Counted from the first letter of the stretch, positions 24,036 through 32,620 are shown. The stretch: DNA of 64,000 bases from Armatimonadota bacterium (GCA_016125185.1 WGMG01000006.1:434001-498000); one strand, 5' to 3'. Notes: generated by a model not told the origin, from the sequence alone. Made by a program: numbers and translations.

Positions 24036-24227
24036 TTAAGCCCGGATGTCGATCGTCGAACGCAGACCGTCGTCCTTCATGGCGCTCGGTTGAGACGCAC
24101 ACTTGGGAGGGGTTTTCGCGCTCGGTTGCGACGAAGCTGTTAGCACGTGTCGGGCACTGGGCTGGCTAGCCGCTTTGTAGACGGACGCCGCCGATGCCGA
24201 TGCCGCACTCATCGCCTGGACAACCAT
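24036..24227 (-). CDS. Small ORF with three SQPSA repeats
   Basis: 63 aa, ATG preceded by AAGGA six bases upstream, a good ribosome site. The N-terminus is small-residue rich (MSAASASAASVYKAA); then ASQPSAR, SSQPSAK and ASQPSAM occur 17 and 13 residues apart, with a single Cys between the last two; a charged end KDDGLRSTIDIRA follows. Looks like a leader plus repeated cores, or a secreted/processed peptide, but no modification or export genes lie nearby. The bidirectional terminator downstream supports a real transcript. Alternatively a structural or intrinsically disordered small protein. Confidence 0.5.
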   Translation of the reverse strand: MVVQAMSAASASAASVYKAASQPSARHVLTASSQPSAKTPPKCASQPSAMKDDGLRSTIDIRA

Positions 24228-24309
24228 AGGGAATCCTTTCCATTGGTGGTGGTGAAATCACCCGGCATTCGTCTAAGGAAATCGAAACCAGCGTTCTGGA
24301 GGGTGCCGA

Positions 24310-25806
24310 ATGTCGGTATCCTTACCATTGTTCATGGATCACCGCGAGCTCTTAGGCGATGCCATCAAAGAAGAGTGTGGAGTGGTCGGAGTCTATACTC
24401 CCGGCCAGGACGTTGCGAACACCACCTTCTTCAGCCTTTTTGCCCTCCAACATCGGGGCCAGGAATCCGCCGGAATTGCGGTTAGCGACGGGGAAAAGGT
24501 GCGCATGCACAAAGACATGGGTCTGGTGAACCAGGTCTTTACTCCCGAAATTCTGGATAGCCTGAAGGGCGACATGGCGGTGGGCCACAACCGCTACAGC
24601 ACCACCGGCGCGAGCGTGTTGCGTAACGCCCAGCCGGTCTATTGCCAAAGCTTGGTGGGCGAAATTGCGGTAGCGCACAACGGCAATCTGATCAACGCCG
24701 GCGAACTTCGGAATCAGATGCAGGCCGAGGGCGAGCATTTCGACTCCACTTCGGACTCCGAGGTGCTGGCGAGGATCATCGTCAACAACCTGGAGCGAGG
24801 ACCGGTTGAAGCCGTTCGCGAGGTGATGCGGCTTTGCAAAGGTGCGTTTTCCGTTGTGGTCCTGACACCCAACACTTTGATCGGTTTTCGCGATCCTTAC
24901 GGCATCCGCCCGCTCTGCGTGGGCAAGCTTGGCGAAGGCTATATGATCGCCTCGGAATCGTGCGCGTTTGGTCCAGTCGGCGGGCAGTACGATGTCGACC
25001 TGAAGCCGGGCGAGATCGCCTTGGTGACCCGCGAAGGGCTGACGATTGAGCACGGTGTGGACTCACCACGCGAGGCGATGTGCCTGTTCGAATTTATTTA
25101 CTTTGCCCGACCCGACTCGCGTATGTTTGGCACTGGCCTGTACGGCGCGCGTTTGCGGATGGGCGAGCGACTGGCTCAGGAGCACCCGGTCGAGGCCGAT
25201 ATTGTGGTTCCGGTGCCAGATAGCGGCATTCCGGCGGCGCTTGGGTATTCGAAGGCGAGCGGGATTCCTTTCCGCGAGGGCATGACCAAGAGCCGCTATA
25301 TCCACCGGACTTTCATTCAACCCGACCAGCGTATGCGCGAACTCGGGGTACGAATGAAGTTGACTCCGTTGGAGGATCATTTGGTGGGTAAGCGGGTGAT
25401 TTTGGTTGATGATTCGATCGTTCGCGGGACGACGACCAAGCAGTTGGTCAAGATGCTTTTTGAATCTGGGGCGGTCGAGGTCCACGTTCGGATCACGGCT
25501 CCGCCAATTGTGTATCCGTGCTTTTACGGTATCGACATGGCGTCGAAGGGTGAGCTTGCCGCCGCAGTTATGTCGCTGGACGAATTGTCGGACTACCTGG
25601 GCTGTACGTCGCTTGGGTACTTGAGCGTCGAAGGCGCCCAGATGGCAGTAGACGGCACGACGGAAGGGTTCTGTACGGCGTGCTTTACTGGGAAGTATCC
25701 GCTTCCGATTCCGGCCGGGCTCCAGAAGCATGCGTTTGACGATCCGCCTCCTGTTGGCGAGATGGCCACCATCGCGCCGGGTCAGGGCGTTCTGTTCGAG
25801 CAGTAA
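24310..25806 (+). CDS. purF: Amidophosphoribosyltransferase
   Basis: 498 aa. PurF makes 5-phosphoribosylamine from PRPP and glutamine, the first purine step. The glutamine-hydrolysis nucleophile is Cys23 in IKEECGVVGVY, exposed by removal of a 22-residue propeptide as in Bacillus-type enzymes. The glutaminase domain shows QHRGQESAG, GHNRYST and AHNGNL; the PRTase domain has VILVDDSIVRGTTTKQ. Cysteines in AMCLFEF, YPCFYG and GFCTACFTGKYP match the 4Fe-4S ligands of Bacillus-type PurF. The stop overlaps the next start by one base (TAATG). Confidence 0.96.
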   Translation: MSVSLPLFMDHRELLGDAIKEECGVVGVYTPGQDVANTTFFSLFALQHRGQESAGIAVSDGEKVRMHKDMGLVNQVFTPEILDSLKGDMAVGHNRYSTTGASVLRNAQPVYCQSLVGEIAVAHNGNLINAGELRNQMQAEGEHFDSTSDSEVLARIIVNNLERGPVEAVREVMRLCKGAFSVVVLTPNTLIGFRDPYGIRPLCVGKLGEGYMIASESCAFGPVGGQYDVDLKPGEIALVTREGLTIEHGVDSPREAMCLFEFIYFARPDSRMFGTGLYGARLRMGERLAQEHPVEADIVVPVPDSGIPAALGYSKASGIPFREGMTKSRYIHRTFIQPDQRMRELGVRMKLTPLEDHLVGKRVILVDDSIVRGTTTKQLVKMLFESGAVEVHVRITAPPIVYPCFYGIDMASKGELAAAVMSLDELSDYLGCTSLGYLSVEGAQMAVDGTTEGFCTACFTGKYPLPIPAGLQKHAFDDPPPVGEMATIAPGQGVLFEQ

Positions 25807-26864
25807 TGCCGGTCGTCGTGCTCCAGGGCTTGCTGGCGGACGACGAAAGCCAGTCGGTTATTCGCGACCTTTCTGCGTATCGTGAGTTTGGCGAGCGGTC
25901 GAGTTTACTGAAGTTCTTTCGTCGGGAGGATCAGTTTGAATTTGGGTTGCTGGGGCATCGGGATCTTTCGGTCGCCGAGGGCCCGCTGACGGTTGCCGCG
26001 CTGGGTTGGGATCCGCCAGAGCGGTCTACCCATTTTCATGTCTCTCTTTTGAGCGTCGAGGGCGACGCGGTGGCTGAGCCGACGCCGCCCACGGCTGAGG
26101 AACTGGCCACGTTGAAGAAGGAGCTTTCGAAACTCGATTCCCGGTCGATGACCTTTTTGTTTGGGGAAGGGCTCGACCATGGGCTGGTTTGGGAGCGGCG
26201 GGTTGACTTGCTTACCCGGACCCCAGAGGCAGTTGGAGAGATGGGACTTCGGGTGAGTTTGCCAGAAGGCGACCAGGAGAACGATCTTCGGCGGTTCATC
26301 GACGACTCGGTGAACATCTTGACTGAGCAAGACTTCAACCTTCGGCGCATCGACCAGGGGCTAAGGCCGATTAACCTTTGTTGGCCGTGGGGGCAAGGAG
26401 AAAGAATTCGGGTTCCGAACAAAGTGTTGGAGCTTGGCCATCCGTGGAGAGTGTTTGCACCGACGCTTTCGATGCGAGGCATTGCGCGGCTATCGGGGTT
26501 TCGGGTGTCTTCTCTGCCGATGGTATCGAAGCTTTCGGATAAGGGTTTGGATGACCTCAAACGGTCGTTGATGGACGAAGCCTATTCGCTCGCCGTTTTC
26601 GACTTTAGTGGCATTGAGGAACCTGAGGAGCGAGGATATCGGGCTAATGACGTAGCCCAATGTGTGTTACTGCCGATGGCCGACTGGTGCGTGGATCATG
26701 ACCGAAGTATGGTCGCAATTGCCACGAATCAAGGTGGGAATGGGCTTGTGGCTTCGGTTCAGAAGAAAGTGGGCGAGCGAGATATCTATCCATTCGACGA
26801 ACGTTCGTTATCCGAACGGAATGTAGGCGAGATCGCTCTCGATCGGATTTTGAGCTCGGCGTAA
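25806..26864 (+). CDS. ApgM-like phosphoglycerate mutase homologue, coupled to purF
   Basis: 352 aa. The key resemblance is to the archaeal-type cofactor-independent phosphoglycerate mutase: NLCWPWGQGERIRVPNK (family pattern N-x-x-W-x-W-G-Q-G), followed by FAPTLSMRGIARLSGF in the place of the DLIKGIG segment, and AVFDFSGIEE. The C-terminal metal-binding part (MADWCVDHDRSMVAIATNQG) keeps D-x-x-x-x and replaces the usual D-H-x-T-P; the N-terminal D-G-x-x-D motif that holds the phosphorylated Ser/metal is not evident (LLADDES). It is therefore a divergent, possibly non-catalytic, relative. Start overlaps purF stop, so it is translationally coupled to it. Confidence 0.6.
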   Translation: MPVVVLQGLLADDESQSVIRDLSAYREFGERSSLLKFFRREDQFEFGLLGHRDLSVAEGPLTVAALGWDPPERSTHFHVSLLSVEGDAVAEPTPPTAEELATLKKELSKLDSRSMTFLFGEGLDHGLVWERRVDLLTRTPEAVGEMGLRVSLPEGDQENDLRRFIDDSVNILTEQDFNLRRIDQGLRPINLCWPWGQGERIRVPNKVLELGHPWRVFAPTLSMRGIARLSGFRVSSLPMVSKLSDKGLDDLKRSLMDEAYSLAVFDFSGIEEPEERGYRANDVAQCVLLPMADWCVDHDRSMVAIATNQGGNGLVASVQKKVGERDIYPFDERSLSERNVGEIALDRILSSA

Positions 26865-26868
26865 AGAC

Positions 26869-26900
26869 AAAGCCCTGCACTCGTTGAGAGGCAGGGCTTT
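26869..26900. terminator. Hairpin between convergent genes
   Basis: 10-bp stem AAAGCCCTGC (26869-26878) and GCAGGGCTTT (26891-26900) with a 12-nt loop, 5 bp after the stop of the ApgM-like gene. Only weak T-rich tails follow on either side; probably shared by both convergent units. Confidence 0.55.
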
Positions 26901-26916
26901 GGAGGTCGGTTGAAGA

Positions 26917-27687
26917 CTAGATTCGCTTCATGGTTGTGCTCATAGGGATGTTATTCCCCATGAAGCCCATGGTCATTTTCATCGTCGTGCTGAGTGGCAA
27001 GCCGGTCGATCGCTCCAGTACGCTCGTGGAGGTGCCGCTGATGGTCATCGACATCTTCATGCTTTGTCCTTTTGCCGACGCCTTGCCAGCACCCATGTCC
27101 ATGTTCATCGTGCCTGACGTGGTTGAACCGATGGTTGCCGTCTTTCCATCGAACTTCACGAGCTTGTAGACGATTTTGATAGTGCCCGTCGTGGCTGGGG
27201 CCGTTCCACCTCGGGAAGCCATGACGGTCTTCATGATTGCGCCGAGGTCGATGGTCTGCGCCCAGGTTTCGCCAATCTTGACGGGCTTCTTGGGGAAGGC
27301 GACGCCGATGGCGTTGTTTCCAAGGCTCTTCATGATTGCCTGCATTCCAGCGTTACCACCAGCCTTCGGGTCGGCCTTTACGCTGCCGTATTTGTCAATC
27401 AGCATGGTCTGATGCTGGCCTTCCATCATCTTCTTCATTTGATCCGAATTACCAGCGCCGCCCGTCACCTTCACGTCCGATGTCGAAATGTCGAATTTGA
27501 AGTAGCCGCCACTTGCGGAAGCCACCTTCAGAGTGGAGGTCGAAGACGTAGTTTGAGAGCCGCCACCCATTGGGTTAGATGATGTGGTGACGTTTGAATA
27601 CTTGTAGGAAGAACCCACCTTAGGGTTAAGGGTCAACGACAATTGACCTTGAGTTGCGAGGATAGACGCGAGTGCGATTACTGACAT
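26917..27687 (-). CDS. Secreted DUF6263-like protein, paralogue 1
   Basis: 256 aa. Short signal sequence (MSVIALASILATQG), then LSLTLNPKVGSSYKYSNVTTS, KPVKIGETWAQTIDL and VLERSTGLPLSTTMKM. The pattern of a K-V-G-S-x-Y start, a K-x-G-E/D-T-W midpoint and an E-R-S-T-G segment is the DUF6263 layout: exported beta-rich proteins with no known activity. Unusually rich in Met, Thr and Ser. The upstream gene (27751-28494) is a paralogue with the same anchors (HPKVGSSYRFSV, VGDTWTNTVDMG, VERSTGVYL). Confidence 0.65.
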   Translation of the reverse strand: MSVIALASILATQGQLSLTLNPKVGSSYKYSNVTTSSNPMGGGSQTTSSTSTLKVASASGGYFKFDISTSDVKVTGGAGNSDQMKKMMEGQHQTMLIDKYGSVKADPKAGGNAGMQAIMKSLGNNAIGVAFPKKPVKIGETWAQTIDLGAIMKTVMASRGGTAPATTGTIKIVYKLVKFDGKTATIGSTTSGTMNMDMGAGKASAKGQSMKMSMTISGTSTSVLERSTGLPLSTTMKMTMGFMGNNIPMSTTMKRI

Positions 27688-27750
27688 GATTCCAATTACC
27701 TTGTACGAATGAGAGGATGAATTCGCTTCAAAAGTCCTGTTCTTGAGTAC

Positions 27751-28494
27751 CTAAAGCCGCTTCATCGATACCGATTGTGATGACGAAAAGTGTTGACTTC
27801 CGGCGGTCGTCGCGGTCTGGATTTTCAGGTTCGATGCCAGATAGACGCCGGTCGAGCGCTCCACGGTGTACTGTCCGCCTCCGCTCATCGATTGACTGAC
27901 CTGCATGAGGCGTTTGTTGGCGCCGCTGCCCGCCGTTACCTCCATTTTGACGCCGCCCTTGAGGGTACAGGAAATGACGGCCGACTTGGTTGAAGCCTGG
28001 ACAAGTTTGAAGGTCATGACGACGGTGCCAACGGGGTTCTTGGCCTGCCCCTTCGACATGGTTGCCATGATTTTGCCCATGTCCACCGTGTTGGTCCAGG
28101 TGTCGCCCACGGCGACGGGATGGTGAGCGAACTGCATGCCGATAGTCTCGTTGCCAAAGCCTCCGAGTAGGCGTTGGGCTCCGGCGGAAGCGCTCTTGGG
28201 GTCGGCTTTCATCTGTCCGTAGCTGTCGTAGTCAAGCACGTAGACGGCCTTGTCCAGGTTCGCGGTCGGCGCGTTGCCGCCATTCTTTACGTTTGAAACA
28301 CGCATCTCGACGCGGTAGGAATCTTTTTCGTGAGAAAGAACCTTGAGGGCCGTGACGGCGTTGACGGTCGAACTGCCCATTGGAGTTTGGCCCGAAGATG
28401 TGACAGAGAAGCGATAGCTTGATCCGACCTTGGGATGATATTGCAAGGTGATTTTTGCGCCAGCGGCGGCCACGAGAAAGGGAAGTACAGGCAC
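27751..28494 (-). CDS. Secreted DUF6263-like protein, paralogue 2
   Basis: 247 aa; N-terminal hydrophobic MPVLPFLVAAAGA followed by KITLQYHPKVGSSYRFSVTSSGQ. Shares the anchors of the downstream paralogue (K-V-G-S-S-Y, Y-G-Q-M-K-A-D-P-K, E-T-I-G-M, G-D-T-W, M-G-K-I-M, V-E-R-S-T-G) and ends SVSMKRL versus TTMKRI. Exported, beta-rich, function unknown. The 63-bp gap to the next gene fits an operon or individual short promoters. The 267 bp upstream (28495-28761) hold no convincing gene. Confidence 0.65.
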   Translation of the reverse strand: MPVLPFLVAAAGAKITLQYHPKVGSSYRFSVTSSGQTPMGSSTVNAVTALKVLSHEKDSYRVEMRVSNVKNGGNAPTANLDKAVYVLDYDSYGQMKADPKSASAGAQRLLGGFGNETIGMQFAHHPVAVGDTWTNTVDMGKIMATMSKGQAKNPVGTVVMTFKLVQASTKSAVISCTLKGGVKMEVTAGSGANKRLMQVSQSMSGGGQYTVERSTGVYLASNLKIQTATTAGSQHFSSSQSVSMKRL

Positions 28495-28761
28495 GGTGAA
28501 CCTTTAGAATAACACCCGTTCTGCGAAAAAAGTTCTCGGCTAACGGCAATCATACGAATGCCTGGTTTCGTGGTGGATTGTCATCCTTCGGTTGGTCTTC
28601 GCCCGGGTCGCCCCGAGGATCGGCACTCCTTGGACTCTTTCAGTCACGGGCACGATGCGCAGCCTTGGTGGGTCGGGCTAACTTGGATCGCCCCTTCAGG
28701 GCTGTTATGGTCTTAGAGCCATGGTTAGAAGGCAGGAGAGAAGTAGCCAGAATGTCGGTTT

Positions 28762-29700
28762 CTAAATCGTTAAGCGTCCAGCGCGGTAGAAGCGGGTCTT
28801 TTCGAAGCCGTGCTTTCCATAGAACTCGTCGAGCGTCGTCCAGTCGATGATGCACCGCTTGACGCCCCTCGACTTGAGTTCCAGCAGCCCGGCTGAGAGC
28901 ATTGCTCCACCCCATCCGTTGCCTCGGACCTTTTGCGAAACGCCGATCGGGCCGAGGGCGCCCCAGTTCTCGCCTAAACTGCGTCGCCACACGGCGCCGC
29001 CGATTGGGTACTTGCTGTTCGAGTCCTGAATCGAGGCGAAGCCATGAATCGCGTCGTTGTGGAAGAGTCCGACGATGCCCGAGTAGCAACCTTCCTTTTC
29101 CACCTTGGTCATCATGTCGTAGCGCCAGCGTCCGGGGAATTCGCGTTCGAAGAAACGGACCAACATGGCGTGGTCGTCGGGCTGCAGAACCCGGAATTCA
29201 ACGCCGTCGGTCGGTAGGTCGCGCGGGGGCTGATAGTCGGTCAGGTCTCGTTCGAGGTCGAAGTACTCGCCGCTCATCGAGAAGCCTTCGATGGTGAGAA
29301 AATCGTTGAGCCGGGGCTTATCCACCGGCACTCCGGGCCAGAAATGTCGGGAATCCATGCCGAAAACGATGGTGGTTGTGCCACGCTCGCGCATGATGCG
29401 CTTGGATTCACCGAAGAGGTCGACCATTTGGAGCGGATCGGTAAACGCCAAGCCGCTGAGGTGCATAGCATCGGCATCGGCGACGCGGTGAAACTTGGCC
29501 GGGCTTCGCTTGATGACGACGAACGCCCGGAGCATGTCTTCGAAGTCGAGATCGATCAAGGACGCGCCCCAGTCGAAGGTCGGACTGTCCACCGTGTTGA
29601 TGCGGAGGATGTCCATGTCAATTTGGTATTGAGGGGGATAGAACGAATTCCAAAGCTCAAGGACTTTGTTTAGATCAACTTCACGCCAATCGGTAATCAT
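28762..29700 (-). CDS. GNAT-family acetyltransferase
   Basis: 312 aa. GNAT enzymes transfer acetyl from acetyl-CoA to amines. The C-terminal half has LGPIGVSQKVRGNGWGGAMLSAGL, matching motif A (Q/R-x-x-G-x-G/A) that holds the CoA pyrophosphate, followed by CIIDWTTLDEFYGKHGFEKTRFY. The N-terminal ~150 residues look like a second, degenerate GNAT unit (AMHLSGLAFTDPLQM), a tandem arrangement known in the family. Start ATG overlaps the upstream gene stop (TAATG). Substrate unknown. Confidence 0.78.
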   Translation of the reverse strand: MITDWREVDLNKVLELWNSFYPPQYQIDMDILRINTVDSPTFDWGASLIDLDFEDMLRAFVVIKRSPAKFHRVADADAMHLSGLAFTDPLQMVDLFGESKRIMRERGTTTIVFGMDSRHFWPGVPVDKPRLNDFLTIEGFSMSGEYFDLERDLTDYQPPRDLPTDGVEFRVLQPDDHAMLVRFFEREFPGRWRYDMMTKVEKEGCYSGIVGLFHNDAIHGFASIQDSNSKYPIGGAVWRRSLGENWGALGPIGVSQKVRGNGWGGAMLSAGLLELKSRGVKRCIIDWTTLDEFYGKHGFEKTRFYRAGRLTI

Positions 29701-30182
29701 TAAGCGGCCTCGCCGAGATACTGCAAGTGATCATTATAATACGCGAGCGCGTCGCGCGCCCTCGCCACTCGGTCTCGGAAGAACACATCGTCGGATTCCA
29801 CAAACGCGGCCAAGGTTTGCTGGGCCCAAAGCGCTTGAAAAGCGTCGGTCCCCGAACCCAAGAGGCGAAGCCCGACCTTTTCATCTTCAACGTCGAAACG
29901 AAGGAAAGCGATCAGAAAGGGACGTAAGTCCCGGTATCGATCTTCCATGGCGACCTTCAGGGCCTTGTACCTCGCTTCACTGCCGAATTTCGGTCCATAA
30001 CTCTGCGCCCCAGCCAGCATCTCCACAAACTCCTCGAAGTCGGCGCAGAACGCCGTGAAGTGGTTCGTTGAAAAAGACCGAGCCGAGTCCTCATGAACAT
30101 GACGGTACGGATCGGGCCAGAGTTCAAAGAGTAAGGAAGAAAGTTGATGGATTGTGCGCTTCGCCGTCTCGCGGAAAGCCAA
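29700..30182 (-). CDS. Hypothetical helical protein
   Basis: 160 aa, acidic/aromatic and largely helical by eye (FAAFCADFEEFVEMLAGAQ-like segments). No motif recognised. Its stop overlaps the GNAT start, and it lies 2 bp from the DUF1844 gene stop, so the three genes form one unit 28762-30478. Coupled translation suggests a stoichiometric or functional link to the acetyltransferase, but none is known. Confidence 0.6.
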   Translation of the reverse strand: MAFRETAKRTIHQLSSLLFELWPDPYRHVHEDSARSFSTNHFTAFCADFEEFVEMLAGAQSYGPKFGSEARYKALKVAMEDRYRDLRPFLIAFLRFDVEDEKVGLRLLGSGTDAFQALWAQQTLAAFVESDDVFFRDRVARARDALAYYNDHLQYLGEAA

Positions 30183-30184
30183 TC

Positions 30185-30478
30185 TTACGAACCCCCCTGT
30201 TTTTGCACGTAGTTAATTTTCAGGTCACGTACCAAATTCTGGAGGTGTTTCTTATCCTCATCATCGAGTTGGGTTTCGAGCACGGAAGCAAGGTAGGAGA
30301 CAACATCAATGGCTACTCTGGCCTGGTTGAGATCGGCATCGATCTTTCCCGTCACCATGTCTGGTTGGAGGCCGAGCTTCTGCCAGGCAACTCCTCCGAG
30401 TTGGTCCAAAATGACGGCGATGTGGTCATAAATCGTAGGTGCGGGTCTATCTTGGATATCTTCGGACATCTCGTGCAT
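30185..30478 (-). CDS. DUF1844 family protein
   Basis: 97 aa (or 94 from the ATG at 30469). DUF1844: short helical proteins typified by D-x-x-x-A-x-x-x-I-D-x-L-x-x-L and L-x-x-L-L-x-x-L-K-x-x-Y; here DLNQARVAIDVVSYLASVL and LQNLVRDLKINYVQ. Family proteins are often near translation or folding genes; role unknown. First gene of a three-gene minus-strand unit, divergent from trxB across a 68-bp spacer. Confidence 0.8.
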   Translation of the reverse strand: MHEMSEDIQDRPAPTIYDHIAVILDQLGGVAWQKLGLQPDMVTGKIDADLNQARVAIDVVSYLASVLETQLDDEDKKHLQNLVRDLKINYVQKQGGS

Positions 30479-30546
30479 TTACAGACGTAGAAGAGTGCTG
30501 GAATGAACCATGAAAAAGGGGGTTCACAGGTACCATTTGAGGCTAT

Positions 30547-31482
30547 ATGATTCACGACGTCATCATCATCGGGTCCGGCCCTGCCGGCTATACCGCCGCG
30601 CTTTATGCGGCTCGCGCCGACCTTAAACCGGTCGTCTTTGCCGGACTTCAGCCGGGCGGGCAACTGATGATCACCACCGACGTCGAAAACTATCCTGGCT
30701 TTCCGGACGGAGTGATGGGTCCAGACATGATGGAGTTGTTCCGCAAGCAGGCGGAGCGCTTCGGTACGGACATCAAGTACGAAAACATCAGCAAGGTCGA
30801 CTTTTCGGCGCAGCCGTTTACGGTTTGGGCCGAAGAGAAGGAATATAAGGCCAAGACGATCATCATCTCGACCGGGGCGAGCGCTAAGTGGCTCGGCCTG
30901 GAGTCCGAGATCACTTTTGGCGGCCATGGGGTTTCGGCGTGTGCCACGTGTGACGGATTCTTCTTCCGGGGGAAGGTCGTTGCGGTGGTTGGTGGCGGCG
31001 ATACCGCCATGGAAGAGGCGCACTACCTGACCAAGCACGCGTCGAAGGTCTATCTGATCCACCGCCGCGACGAGTTCCGCGCGTCGAAGATCATGCAGGA
31101 TCGAGTTCTGGCGAATGAGAAGATCGAAGTGATCTACAACACCGTGCTGGAAGAGATCGTCGGTGAGACCGAGCCGTTCAAGAAGACGACGGGCGTCCGG
31201 CTGAGGAACATCGTGACGGGCGAGGAGTCGCATCTTCCGCTCGACGGCGTTTTCATCGCCATCGGCCATAAGCCCAACTCTGACCTTTTTGACGGCGTTT
31301 TGGACATGGATGAGACCGGTTACCTGAAGGTTCAGCCGGGCACGACGGCGACCAATGTTCCGGGCGTTTTTGCCGCGGGCGACGTGGCGGACAGCGTTTA
31401 CCGGCAGGCAGTGACGGCGGCGGGCACCGGCTGTATGGCTGCGATCGACGCGGAGCGCTGGATCACTCATCAGAGTCACTAA
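30547..31482 (+). CDS. trxB: Thioredoxin-disulfide reductase
   Basis: 311 aa, the standard low-molecular-weight form. It reduces thioredoxin with NADPH via FAD. FAD-binding GSGPAGYTAALYAAR at residues 9-23, the redox pair Cys132/Cys135 in SACATCDGFF, NADPH-binding VVGGGDTAMEEAHYLTKHA, and the FAD-proximal GVFAAGDVAD. A TACCAT box lies about 10 bp before the ATG. Possible partner thioredoxins include the TlpA-like protein at 18758, but that one is periplasmic and would need a membrane relay. Confidence 0.95.
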   Translation: MIHDVIIIGSGPAGYTAALYAARADLKPVVFAGLQPGGQLMITTDVENYPGFPDGVMGPDMMELFRKQAERFGTDIKYENISKVDFSAQPFTVWAEEKEYKAKTIIISTGASAKWLGLESEITFGGHGVSACATCDGFFFRGKVVAVVGGGDTAMEEAHYLTKHASKVYLIHRRDEFRASKIMQDRVLANEKIEVIYNTVLEEIVGETEPFKKTTGVRLRNIVTGEESHLPLDGVFIAIGHKPNSDLFDGVLDMDETGYLKVQPGTTATNVPGVFAAGDVADSVYRQAVTAAGTGCMAAIDAERWITHQSH

Positions 31483-31496
31483 GTTCTGAATCTTGG

Positions 31497-31528
31497 GCCC
31501 ATATTCACCCGTATTGGTGAATATGGGC
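31497..31528 (+). promoter_or_regulatory. 13-bp inverted repeat covering a start codon
   Basis: GCCCATATTCACC (31497-31509) pairs perfectly with GGTGAATATGGGC (31516-31528) around a 6-nt loop CGTATT. The ATG of the zinc-ribbon gene (31523-31525) is inside the right arm. In RNA this would hide the ribosome site and start; in DNA it could be a dimer-binding operator. It lies 14 bp after the trxB stop and could also end trxB transcripts, although no U-run follows. Confidence 0.55.
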
Positions 31529-31798
31529 GAAGACGGCGGAGCCCCATGGACGTGTTCTGAATGTGGGACCACCACTAACAAATCCTATTGCCCTTTGTGT
31601 CGGCACGATCGCCCGGTCTTCCTAAAAAGAATCAGCGCCGATGTGGAATTCAACGAGTATAGAGTGGTCGACGCAAATCGTTCCAGAAGCGCCGGTTCAC
31701 GTCGATTTGGCGAGATGCATCAGAGGTTACTTGTAGCACTTCTGACGGCCGGTATGGTGTTGTGTCTTCTGATGGTTGTTGCTCAAAAGGCGTCCTAG
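31523..31798 (+). CDS. Zinc-ribbon protein with C-terminal membrane helix
   Basis: 91 aa from the ATG 31523 (a TTG at 31493 also opens the frame). N-terminal double CxxC: PWTCSECGTTTNKSYCPLCRHDRP, a RanBP2/zinc-ribbon type; then a basic linker with ANRSRSAGSRR and a C-terminal hydrophobic helix (LLVALLTAGMVLCLLMVVA). Tail-anchored layout. A paralogue with the same order (CPECGTLNSHWACDQCFGP, then a helix) is at 32621-32929. Start is in the inverted repeat noted at 31497-31528. Function unknown. Confidence 0.6.
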   Translation: MGEDGGAPWTCSECGTTTNKSYCPLCRHDRPVFLKRISADVEFNEYRVVDANRSRSAGSRRFGEMHQRLLVALLTAGMVLCLLMVVAQKAS

Positions 31799-31930
31799 GA
31801 CCTTTGGCGAATCTCCTATTTGTGAGAACGTTGAACTAGACTTAATGCCCAGGACTTAGTCTCTGATTTCCTTTAACAAAGCGTAAACCCCGGCATTTTT
31901 ATCAGGTTTAGCTTCTACCATGACGGTGCT

Positions 31931-32545
31931 ATGCGCAGTATCGTTGCATTGACAATTCTTGGGCTTACAGCTAGTTCCGCCTACGCGGGACTGTTGCCGC
32001 TCGACCCAGGCGTTTCGCTCGATCCGCTGACTACGTCGTCTAACGACGGGTTCGCGGGCGGCCGAGGCATCTGGTTCCAGGCAAACCAATCGTTCACCCT
32101 CAATGGTGCGGGATTTTACAATGGGTTTGGCGCAGGGCAGGGATTTACGGAGACCTTGTACGAGGCCGACAGTACCGGAGCAGCCCTCCACGGTACCGTC
32201 CTCGGTTCCTTTACGATCAATAGTCCCACGCCCGGCGAACTCTACAATGACGGCCTCTTTGCCGCCCCGGTTGCGGTTTCGGCCGGCAGCTACTACTATC
32301 TCGAAGTAACGTCCAACGCGGACTTCAACACGAACTTCTTCTATAGTTGGGATGGAAGTCCGTCGGTTGATCTGGTGGACGTGACGATTCTTGACGGCGG
32401 TCAGGGTGGCGATCCCGGTGCCTTGAGCAACACGGTTGCACCCGCCCTCCTCCTCGACATTCAACCCGTTCCCGAGCCAGCGTCGCTGGCGGTTCTTGGG
32501 CTCGGAGTGATCGGTCTCATTCGTCGCCGAACGAGACGCGACTAA
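31931..32545 (+). CDS. PEP-CTERM exported protein
   Basis: 204 aa. Signal peptide MRSIVALTILGLTASSAYA; a beta-rich body; C-terminal PEP-CTERM sorting signal VPEPASLAVLGLGVIGLIRRRTRRD split as PEP motif, hydrophobic helix and basic tail. In known systems an exosortase/archaeosortase-like enzyme cleaves such tails during export. No exosortase gene is in the window. Expected to sit at the cell surface or in extracellular matrix. A TACCAT box (about 9 bp from ATG) predicts a near-leaderless mRNA. Confidence 0.85.
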   Translation: MRSIVALTILGLTASSAYAGLLPLDPGVSLDPLTTSSNDGFAGGRGIWFQANQSFTLNGAGFYNGFGAGQGFTETLYEADSTGAALHGTVLGSFTINSPTPGELYNDGLFAAPVAVSAGSYYYLEVTSNADFNTNFFYSWDGSPSVDLVDVTILDGGQGGDPGALSNTVAPALLLDIQPVPEPASLAVLGLGVIGLIRRRTRRD

Positions 32546-32620
32546 CGCCAAGGCTTGCGGTGGGCGGCGTCGAGGACGATTCCGCCCACCTGAAACCTTC
32601 GGTATTGCTGTTTCGTAACA

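Noticed and set aside
28495-28761. Possible small gene between the secreted paralogue and GNAT gene
   Set aside because: The + frame 28578-28850 has no ribosome site and runs into the GNAT gene; only weak hairpins were seen.
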